Assembly (NCBI GenBank): GCA_018725535.1
Contig: QLUS01000053.1
Span: 1-10,633, forward strand
DNA: 10,633 nt
Direction: 5' to 3'
DNA from: Bacillota bacterium
GTDB taxonomy: Bacteria; Bacillota; UBA994
The notes below the pieces were generated by a model. The model was not told the origin of the DNA. It searched no databases and saw only the letters and a program-made list of their open reading frames with translations. A program made the position numbers and the translations under genes. How positions within the stretch are numbered: the first letter of the stretch is position 1; each line of letters opens with the position of its first letter. Below, in pieces: positions 6,059 through 10,633 of this stretch.

Positions 6059-6128
6059 ACAGCTAACACTTGCTGCCTTCCCAGCCTCACAGGGCTATGC
6101 CGCATCACGTGCGGCGGAATTAAAGGCA
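6025..6128 (-). promoter_or_regulatory. PyrR-binding attenuator leader of pyrB, with an extra hairpin
   Basis: Read on the minus strand: the PyrR-binding hairpin AGCC-CTGTGA-GGCT (6096-6083) matches ARUCCNGNGAGGYU except at one base. It is enclosed by TGCCTT (6128-6123) pairing with AAGGCA (6079-6074), forming the anti-antiterminator that UMP-PyrR would stabilise. Downstream GGAAGG+CAGC can instead pair with GCTG+CCTTCC (6082-6051), the antiterminator. That is mutually exclusive with the terminator GCCCTTCC/GGGAGGGC (6058-6035, one G-U pair) and its tail CTTTTGGTTT. The three-way switch is complete. Compared with the pyrC leader, a 17-nt hairpin GCCGCA/TGCGGC (6115-6099) is inserted in the internal loop below the PyrR hexaloop. 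No pyrR gene lies in the window. Confidence 0.9.
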
Positions 6129-6139
6129 CTTCTATACAT

Positions 6140-6168
6140 AAGCTATACCTTTTGCAGCGGAGTGTCAA
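6140..6168 (-). promoter_or_regulatory. Probable pyrB operon promoter
   Basis: On the minus strand a perfect -35 TTGACA lies at 6168-6163. Candidate -10 elements are TAGCTT (6145-6140) at 17-bp spacing or TATAGC (6147-6142) at 15 bp; neither is a good match. Initiation around 6133 would place the first bases of the PyrR element (6128) almost at the RNA 5' end, which fits attenuator leaders and supports the assignment. Confidence 0.55.
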
Positions 6169-6196
6169 GGGGCCGCATTAACTCACGTAAAATCTG

Positions 6197-6302
6197 GAAC
6201 GCCGGGGAGAACGATAGGGACGGTTCTTTTTGTAACGCCGGGGACGGTTCGTTTTGTAACACACCTAGCGACTGAAGCAAAAGGCTCCGTCCCCACTGCT
6301 TC
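6197..6302 (+). repeat. GGGACGG intergenic repeat cluster between the two pyr operons
   Basis: GGGACGGTTCTTTTTGTAAC (6217-6236) is followed at a 24-nt period by GGGACGGTTCGTTTTGTAAC (6241-6260), one base different; a degenerate third unit (AACGCCGGGGAGAACGATA) precedes them. After 13 nt comes a right-hand module (6274-6302), GAAGCAAAAGGCTCCGTCCC then CACTGCTTC, whose CAAAA...CCGTCCCC is an inverted copy of GGGGACGG...TTTTG, so the whole unit can fold back. GAAGCA/TGCTTC also pair at the ends of this module. The same two modules recur at 10415-10571. Such words are reminiscent of REP-type repeats moved by RAYT (Y1 transposase) proteins, which is inference; no transposase is in the window. Confidence 0.8.
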
Positions 6303-6304
6303 GC

Positions 6305-6333
6305 TTGACATCCCCCTACCCTTGCGGTAGTGT
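6305..6333 (+). promoter_or_regulatory. Probable pyrC operon promoter
   Basis: A perfect -35 TTGACA (6305-6310), a 17-bp spacer and a poor -10 TAGTGT (6328-6333). It begins 2 bp after the right-hand repeat module and about 20 bp before the PyrR element. The pyrB promoter has the same form (TTGACA, 17 bp, TAGCTT), which makes the weak -10 more believable in both. Confidence 0.5.
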
Positions 6334-6350
6334 TGTCATGAAACATGCAC

Positions 6351-6447
6351 TCCTTTAACCGCGCCCAGAGAGGCTAGGAAGGAAGTCGCCCGTAATGCGT
6401 TTGGGCTACATGGCTTTCCTGCACTCTGGCAGGGAAGCCTATTTTTA
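6351..6447 (+). promoter_or_regulatory. PyrR-binding attenuator leader of pyrC
   Basis: The PyrR hairpin GCC-CAGAGA-GGC (6363-6374), in the string CCAGAGAGGCT, fits the CCNGNGAGGYU core. Its lower stem is CC (6359-6360) with GG (6377-6378) and TCCTT (6351-6355) with AAGGA (6379-6383), giving the anti-antiterminator. In the alternative fold AGGAA (6376-6380) pairs with TTCCT (6416-6420) around GCCC/GGGC (6388-6391 with 6403-6406), the antiterminator, which destroys the terminator at 6412-6439. High UMP should therefore reduce pyrC-F-K-D transcription through PyrR. Confidence 0.9.
6412..6447 (+). terminator. Attenuation terminator of the pyrC leader
   Basis: An 11-bp stem GGCTTTCCTGC (6412-6422) with GCAGGGAAGCC (6429-6439), containing one G-U pair and a 6-nt loop, followed by TATTTTTA. 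It lies 13 nt before the pyrC start and ends just before the ribosome site GGGGGTGA (6449-6456). It is longer and has a cleaner T tract than the pyrB attenuator. Confidence 0.9.
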
Positions 6448-6460
6448 TGGGGGTGAAATT

Positions 6461-7747
6461 ATGCGGATTGTAATTGCCGGTGCGCGTTTGCTTGACCCTG
6501 CCCACGGTGTCGATGAGGTGGCCGATGTGCTGGTCGTGAATGGGCGAGTCGCGGCTGTAGGGGCTGGTCTTCCTAGCGGTCCGGCAGAAGTCATTGAGGC
6601 AGGCGGCAAGGTGTTGGTGCCGGGGTTCGTCGATTTGCACGTGCATTTTCGGGAACCCGGGCGAACGCATAAAGAGACGGTGCGCACTGGATGCCGTGCG
6701 GCGGCAGCCGGAGGATTTGCGACTGTGTGTGCCATGCCTAACACTTGGCCGCCCATTGACAGCGCGTCCCTAGTGCGACAAGCGCGCGAGCTAGCGCAAA
6801 ACGTTGCAGTGCGATGCTATCCGCTGGCGGCAGTAACTCTCGCTCAGAAGGGGGCGACCCTCACTCCGCACCAAGAGCTACTAAAGGTCGGTGCGGTCGC
6901 CCTTTCTGATGACGGTGAGCCGGTTATGAACGCGAAGCTGATGTACGAAGCTTTGTTTGGCACGCGCGAGCATGGCCTCCCCATTGTCGCCCATTGCGAA
7001 GATAAGGCTTTGTCCTATGGCGGGGCCATGCATGCAGGTGAGCGTTCGGAAGCTCTAGGCTTGCCCGGCATCCCCGCTGCCGCCGAAGAAGCAATGGTGG
7101 CGCGCGACATCGCTCTGGCACGCGCTACGGGAGGGAAGCTCCATATCGCTCACGTCAGCACAAAAAATGCCATGCTGCTTATCCGCCAAGCTAAGGATAG
7201 CGGCCTAAGCCTAACCTGCGAAGTGACTCCGCACCACCTCGTACTTACCGACAGAGATGTCAATCCGGCAGACGCAAACACCAAAATGAACCCGCCTCTG
7301 CGCACGGAGGCAGATGTCTGCGCGCTGCGCATGGCACTGATAGAGGGCTACATCGACTGCATCGCCACAGACCATGCTCCCCACCACAAGGATGAAAAGG
7401 CTGCTGACTACACTGAGGCCCCCTTTGGTATTGTGGGGCTTGAAACTGCCCTGCCCTTGCTGATGACCGAGCTTGTGGCCCCCGGCGTCATCGGTCTGCG
7501 GGAACTGGTGGCCCTGCTTTCCACTCGACCGGCAAAGATTTTTGCTCTGCCCGTGGGCGAAATAGTGCTTGGCGGCCTTGCCGACTTCACTCTAATAGAC
7601 CCTAACCTAACGCGAACAGTCGAACCGGAGAAGTTATACTCGCTAGGGAGAAACACGCCTTTTGGCGGGAGAACACTCACTGGGTGGCCAATACTGACCA
7701 TGGTCGAGGGCAAGATTGTTATGAAAGATGGTGTCGTGTATGACTAA
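6461..7747 (+). CDS. pyrC: Dihydroorotase (class I, zinc)
   Basis: 428 residues. Cyclises N-carbamoyl-aspartate to dihydroorotate, step 3 of UMP synthesis. Amidohydrolase motifs: DLHVHFREPG (59-68) with metal ligands H60 and H62 and substrate-binding R64; AMPNTWP (91-97); the metal-bridging D151 in LSDDGEP, where class II enzymes have a carboxylated lysine; H178 (AHCED); H231 (AHVST); catalytic D304 in TDHAPHH. The pattern is that of the Bacillus/Aquifex PyrC type. The start is the ATG at 6461, preceded by GGGGGTGA and directly by MRIVIAG-type sequence expected at this family's N-terminus; an upstream in-frame ATG at 6395 lies inside the attenuator stem and is not credible. First gene of a rightward unit with pyrF, pyrK and pyrD. 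Confidence 0.98.
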   Translation: MRIVIAGARLLDPAHGVDEVADVLVVNGRVAAVGAGLPSGPAEVIEAGGKVLVPGFVDLHVHFREPGRTHKETVRTGCRAAAAGGFATVCAMPNTWPPIDSASLVRQARELAQNVAVRCYPLAAVTLAQKGATLTPHQELLKVGAVALSDDGEPVMNAKLMYEALFGTREHGLPIVAHCEDKALSYGGAMHAGERSEALGLPGIPAAAEEAMVARDIALARATGGKLHIAHVSTKNAMLLIRQAKDSGLSLTCEVTPHHLVLTDRDVNPADANTKMNPPLRTEADVCALRMALIEGYIDCIATDHAPHHKDEKAADYTEAPFGIVGLETALPLLMTELVAPGVIGLRELVALLSTRPAKIFALPVGEIVLGGLADFTLIDPNLTRTVEPEKLYSLGRNTPFGGRTLTGWPILTMVEGKIVMKDGVVYD

Positions 7748-8678
7748 GCCTTTTTCCATGCGACTGACGGAGGCTGTCCTCACCAAGCGCTGCCACCTGA
7801 TTGTGGGACTAGACCCGCGACCTGCACTTCTGCCGCGTGACATCGTAGCCAAGTGGCGGGGTGAACTCGGCAACACGCTCGAGGCCGCCGCTGTGGCTAC
7901 GCTAGAGTTTAACAAAGGGATAATTGACGCGCTCGCGGATGTCATCCCTGCCGTAAAGCCACAGCTGGCCTGCTACGAGCAGTTAGGTGTGCCCGGCATG
8001 GAAACTTTAGCTGCGACGATCGAGTACGCGAACGCGCAAGGGCTCCTAGTTATTGCTGACGGCAAGCGCAACGACATTGGCTCAACTGCAGAAAGTTACG
8101 CCGACGCCTATTTGGGGGAGACTGTATTGGGCGAAAGGTCTCTGCGCGTATTTGCCGCCGACGCCTTGACCGTGAACCCTTATCTTGGCCAGGACAGTCT
8201 AGCTCCGATGATAGAACGTTGCGTGAGCTTTGGACACGGCATCTTCGTGCTGGTAAAAACATCTAACCCGGGCAGCAAGGAACTGCAAGACCTCGACTGC
8301 GGTGGGCGCAAGGTCTACGAGATTGTAGGAGAAATGTGCCATGAACTTGGCCTGCCACACCTTGACGAGCGTAGCTACGCGCCGATAGGCGCGGTAGTAG
8401 GTGCCACCTATCCTGACGAGGCAGCGCGGTTGCGGAGCTTAATGCCGCACAACTACTTCTTGGTTCCGGGTTTCGGTGCGCAAGGGGGAAAACCAAGCGA
8501 CGTAGTGCCTTGCTTTAACCCTGATGGCCTAGGCGCGGTGATAAACTCCGCGCGCGAGGTTATTTTTGCTTATCACAAGTACGGCGGGGACTACCCTGAT
8601 GCCGCACGCAAGGTGGCGATTGCATCGCGTGATGCCATTAACCAAGCTTTAGCGGAGGTGAAGAAACTCGCGTGGTAA
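7740..8678 (+). CDS. pyrF: Orotidine 5'-phosphate decarboxylase, type 2 family
   Basis: 312 residues, longer than the roughly 240 of the common bacterial enzyme and typical of the type 2 (PyrF-like, about 300-residue) family. It converts OMP to UMP. Motifs: GLDPRP (23-28); the catalytic charge network DGKRND at 107-112 (K109 as proton donor with D107 and D112); LTVNPYLGQDSL (143-154); VLVKTSNPGSKE (170-181); GATYPDEA (221-228); and the phosphate-binding VPGFGAQGG (242-250). The ATG at 7740 overlaps the end of pyrC by 8 nt and has only a weak ribosome site, so translation is probably coupled. In-frame ATGs at 7728 and 7758 are less likely. Confidence 0.97.
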   Translation: MTKPFSMRLTEAVLTKRCHLIVGLDPRPALLPRDIVAKWRGELGNTLEAAAVATLEFNKGIIDALADVIPAVKPQLACYEQLGVPGMETLAATIEYANAQGLLVIADGKRNDIGSTAESYADAYLGETVLGERSLRVFAADALTVNPYLGQDSLAPMIERCVSFGHGIFVLVKTSNPGSKELQDLDCGGRKVYEIVGEMCHELGLPHLDERSYAPIGAVVGATYPDEAARLRSLMPHNYFLVPGFGAQGGKPSDVVPCFNPDGLGAVINSAREVIFAYHKYGGDYPDAARKVAIASRDAINQALAEVKKLAW

Positions 8679-9490
8679 GCATAAAGTTCGAGCAGGGCAC
8701 CGTTATCGCTCAGGAAACGTTGACACCGAGCATTTTCCGCACCACCATCCATGCGCCGAACATTGCAGCCGAAGCATTGCCCGGGCAATTTGTTAACATT
8801 AAGTGCGGGGCACCCGCAAGTTACGATCCCTTACTGCTGCGGCCCTTTAGCTTCAACCGCATCGACAGCGAGGGCGGCACTTTCTCTGTGCTATACCGTG
8901 TGGTCGGCAGAGGCACAGAGCTCTTGCGCCATATCCGCGTCGGGGACAAGCTCACGGCGCTCGGCCCGCTTGGCAAGGGGTTTGTGCTGCCAGAGCAGAG
9001 CAAACAAATGGGACCAGCTGCGAAGCCAAGCGTGCTGCTTGTCGCGGGCGGTATGGGTATCGCTCCCTTCTACCCCCTTGCGACAGCGCTCGTGACCCAC
9101 GGTTTAGAGGTGAGTCTCCTTTATGGCGCGCGCCTGTCCTCCGACTTAGCAGACAAGACAGAACTGAAGGCTTTAGGCCTGCGCGTACTCTGCTGCACGG
9201 AAGAGCAGCGCGGCGAGTGTCCTAGTCTAGTAACAGACTTACTCCAAGCAACAATTGACGCAGGCGACCGATTCGACCTAGCTTACGCATGCGGGCCGCG
9301 CGGCATGCTAAGCGCGGTCAAGCGGGTGTGCAAGGACTCAGAACTACCGCTGCAGCTCAGTCTCGAAGAGCACATGGCGTGTGGGCTAGGCGTGTGCTTG
9401 GGCTGTTCATGTGAGCGCGCCAGCGACGAAGGCTATTGGCACGTTTGCACAGATGGGCCTGTAGTGTGGGCAGAGGAGGTTAAGCTATGA
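8672..9490 (+). CDS. pyrK: Dihydroorotate dehydrogenase B, electron-transfer subunit
   Basis: 272 residues, normal length. It binds FAD and a 2Fe-2S cluster and passes electrons from PyrD to NAD+. The ferredoxin-reductase-like front half has RPFS (57-60) for the flavin and GPLGKGF (98-104); the NAD half has VAGGMGIAPFYPLA (124-137) and ACGPRGML (206-213). Cluster ligands are C237, C242, C245 and C259 in CGLGVCLGC...CTDGP; C247 is an extra cysteine. The start is GTG at 8672, inside the last codons of pyrF (7-nt overlap), with GCGGAGGTG ending 11 nt upstream. It precedes pyrD in the usual K-D order. Confidence 0.97.
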   Translation: MVSIKFEQGTVIAQETLTPSIFRTTIHAPNIAAEALPGQFVNIKCGAPASYDPLLLRPFSFNRIDSEGGTFSVLYRVVGRGTELLRHIRVGDKLTALGPLGKGFVLPEQSKQMGPAAKPSVLLVAGGMGIAPFYPLATALVTHGLEVSLLYGARLSSDLADKTELKALGLRVLCCTEEQRGECPSLVTDLLQATIDAGDRFDLAYACGPRGMLSAVKRVCKDSELPLQLSLEEHMACGLGVCLGCSCERASDEGYWHVCTDGPVVWAEEVKL

Positions 9491-10401
9491 GCGAGAAACT
9501 GACCACGGCATTGTGCGGCATGAGCCTATCTAGCCCGGTGCTTTCTGCTTCCGGCTGCTACGGCTACGGCAGGGAGTTTGACAAGTTTTATGACTTGCGG
9601 TTACTCGGTGCCGTGGTCGTCAAAGGCATTACACTCAGACCGCGCCACGGCAACGCCGGACGCCGACTAGTAGAAACGCCGGCCGGGTTGATCAACTCCA
9701 TTGGTCTTGAGAACCCCGGGGTGGAAGGGTTTATCGCCGAAGAACTCCCCTTCTTGCGTGAAAAGGGCGTACCGGTTATCGTCAATATCTCCGGCAACAC
9801 AGCCGAGGAGTACTCGGAGCTGGCCCGTCGCCTCGATGGTGTACCGGGTGTGAGTATGTTAGAGGTCAATATCTCATGCCCTAATGTCAAGCAAGGCGGC
9901 ATGGCCTTTGGCGCCACATGCGAATCGGCAGCAGGGGTAACTCGGTTGGTGCGTCGCCACACTGCCCTGCCACTAACCGTTAAGCTGTCGCCGAACGTTA
10001 CGGACATAGCGTCTATTGCCAAGAGCGTGGAGGAAGAAGGCGCAGATTGTATTTCGCTCATTAACACGCTGCTTGGCATGGCCATCGACGTCGACACCAA
10101 GCGTCCTGTGCTCAACAACACCTTTGGCGGACTTTCCGGCCCGGCAGTTAAGCCCATTGCCTTGCGCATGGTATGGCAGGTAGCGGGGGCCGTCAGCGTG
10201 CCGATTATCGGCATGGGCGGCATTAGCAGTTGGCAGGATGCCGCTGAGTTTATCTTGGCCGGAGCATTGTGTGTCGCCGTAGGCACCGCCAATTTACTTA
10301 ATCCCTACGCCATACCCGAAATCTGCATAGGTCTAGAAGAATACGTGACCCGGCAAGGCGCAAGTAGCATCAGGGAACTCGTAGGCTCTGCGCGAGCGTA
10401 A
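9487..10401 (+). CDS. pyrD: Dihydroorotate dehydrogenase B (class 1B), catalytic subunit
   Basis: 304 residues. FMN enzyme that oxidises dihydroorotate to orotate with PyrK as partner. Class 1B features: a catalytic cysteine, C131 in NISCPN (128-133), instead of serine; VVKGITL (44-50) with the flavin-contacting lysine K46; SIGLENPG (71-78); INTLLGMAID (192-201); and the FMN-phosphate segments GMGGI (242-246) and VGTANL (265-270). ATG overlaps the pyrK stop in an ATGA arrangement, with AGGAGGT 6 nt upstream. No membrane-anchoring N-terminus is present, as expected for the soluble class. Last recognised gene of the unit before the repeat at 10415. Confidence 0.98.
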   Translation: MSEKLTTALCGMSLSSPVLSASGCYGYGREFDKFYDLRLLGAVVVKGITLRPRHGNAGRRLVETPAGLINSIGLENPGVEGFIAEELPFLREKGVPVIVNISGNTAEEYSELARRLDGVPGVSMLEVNISCPNVKQGGMAFGATCESAAGVTRLVRRHTALPLTVKLSPNVTDIASIAKSVEEEGADCISLINTLLGMAIDVDTKRPVLNNTFGGLSGPAVKPIALRMVWQVAGAVSVPIIGMGGISSWQDAAEFILAGALCVAVGTANLLNPYAIPEICIGLEEYVTRQGASSIRELVGSARA

Positions 10402-10414
10402 CGCTGTAACGCTG

Positions 10415-10571
10415 GGGACGGTTCTTTTTGTAACACACGCCTCAGCCTCTCGTTAGCCCTCCTTCCTCTTCCTGCCCAGTCACCCCGCATCGTGCCAATC
10501 TACAGGAACCCGGAGACCTCACCCAGTAAAAGAGGAGCGGGTGAAGCAAAAAGCTCCGTCCCTACTGCTTC
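10415..10571 (+). repeat. Second copy of the GGGACGG repeat, with modules spread apart
   Basis: GGGACGGTTCTTTTTGTAAC at 10415-10434 is identical to the copy at 6217-6236, and the flanks TAACGCTGG and ACACAC also recur. The right-hand module GAAGCAAAAAGCTCCGTCCC plus TACTGCTTC (10543-10571) matches 27 of 29 bases of 6274-6302. Here 108 nt separate the modules, against 13 in the first copy. GGGACGG/CCGTCCC and TTTTTG/CAAAAA can pair across that gap. It starts 13 nt after the pyrD stop and fills the space before the next gene. The 108 nt between carry no gene or promoter I can recognise. Confidence 0.8.
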
Positions 10572-10607
10572 CGACTGCTTTAGAAACTGAAAAGGAGCAA
10601 TGATGTA

Positions 10608-10633
10608 ATGATTAGCACAGACCAGATTACCGC
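10608..10633 (+). CDS. Start of the next gene, cut by the window edge (possibly pyrE)
   Basis: ATG at 10608 follows AAAGGAG (10591-10597) by 10 nt and opens a frame reading MISTDQIT to the window end. Two ATG codons just before it (10600, 10603) run straight into a TAA. Orotate phosphoribosyltransferase is the one late-pathway enzyme not seen here and often follows pyrD, and a short polar N-terminus of this kind would fit, but eight residues cannot prove it. The gene would be separated from pyrD by the repeat, with no evident promoter of its own. Confidence 0.4.

Noticed and set aside
6051..6096. Resemblance to the SRP (4.5S) RNA core: GGGAAGGCAGCA on the minus strand
   Set aside because: The GGTCAGGTCCGGAA part is missing, and the sequence is fully explained as a PyrR hairpin plus antiterminator upstream of pyrB.
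6217..6260. The 24-nt tandem repeats as a CRISPR array
   Set aside because: Only two near-identical units with 4-nt gaps, no spacer-sized unique segments, no cas genes; an inverted module follows, which fits a REP-like element.
6395..6460. Longer pyrC starting at the in-frame ATG at 6395
   Set aside because: These codons lie within the antiterminator/terminator stems, have no ribosome site and add residues not expected for the family; ATG 6461 has GGGGGTGA just upstream.
7728..7739. Upstream ATG (7728) for pyrF
   Set aside because: It adds four residues, MVSC, deeper in pyrC without a better ribosome site; ATG 7740 gives the shorter overlap usual for coupled genes.
9588..10292. A 234-codon open frame antisense to pyrD
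   Set aside because: It lies wholly inside a conserved enzyme gene, shows low-complexity Ser/Thr/Pro composition and has no recognised domain or credible start; it is a shadow of pyrD.

Overview
The window reads as chromosomal DNA from a moderately GC-rich, anaerobic-type member of the Bacillota (Clostridia-like). The grounds are a pyrimidine gene set with two PyrR-type RNA attenuators, the two-subunit NAD-linked dihydroorotate dehydrogenase (PyrK plus class 1B PyrD), a catalytic/regulatory PyrB-PyrI pair (PyrI is absent from Bacillus but found in clostridia), strong AGGAGG-type ribosome binding sites, a ferredoxin-like iron-sulfur protein, a Fur-boxed flavodoxin, and GGGACGG-type intergenic repeats that I recall from such genomes. 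No species is named. 

Layout. (1) 1-2116, minus strand: the start of an unidentified gene (1-52), then a membrane diguanylate cyclase with a Tll0287/DUF3365-like sensor domain and an HD-GYP phosphodiesterase whose 3' end overlaps the cyclase start. This part is visibly richer in A/T than the pyr genes. (2) 2128-2692, minus strand: a flavodoxin behind a near-consensus promoter (TTGACA, 17 bp, TATAGT) buried in a long Fur-box palindrome. (3) 2693-2966: no protein gene, but a run of hairpins ending in a very strong terminator stem. (4) 2967-6168, minus strand: pyrB, pyrI, a TM1586-type nitroreductase and a ferredoxin-like protein, closely spaced, with one PyrR attenuator upstream of pyrB and a terminator after the last gene. 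(5) 6197-6302: tandem and inverted GGGACGG repeats in the divergent intergenic region. (6) 6305-10401, plus strand: a second PyrR attenuator followed by pyrC, pyrF, pyrK and pyrD, all overlapping by 4-8 bases. (7) 10402-10633: another copy of the repeat, then the first nine codons of a further gene, possibly pyrE. 

How it works together. The window carries aspartate transcarbamoylase (PyrB/PyrI), dihydroorotase (PyrC), dihydroorotate dehydrogenase (PyrD/PyrK) and OMP decarboxylase (PyrF), i.e. steps 2, 3, 4 and 6 of UMP synthesis. Carbamoyl-phosphate synthetase and pyrR lie elsewhere, and pyrE may begin at the right edge. Both divergent operons carry the PyrR signature (hexaloop CNGNGA on a GCC/GGC stem, then GGAAGG), so UMP-bound PyrR should shut both down. 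The pyrB leader differs from the pyrC leader by an extra 17-nt hairpin inside the PyrR-binding element. The most notable points for follow-up are that leader variant, the two redox genes carried behind pyrBI, the structured non-coding stretch at 2726-2952, and the heme-less look of the cyclase sensor domain.
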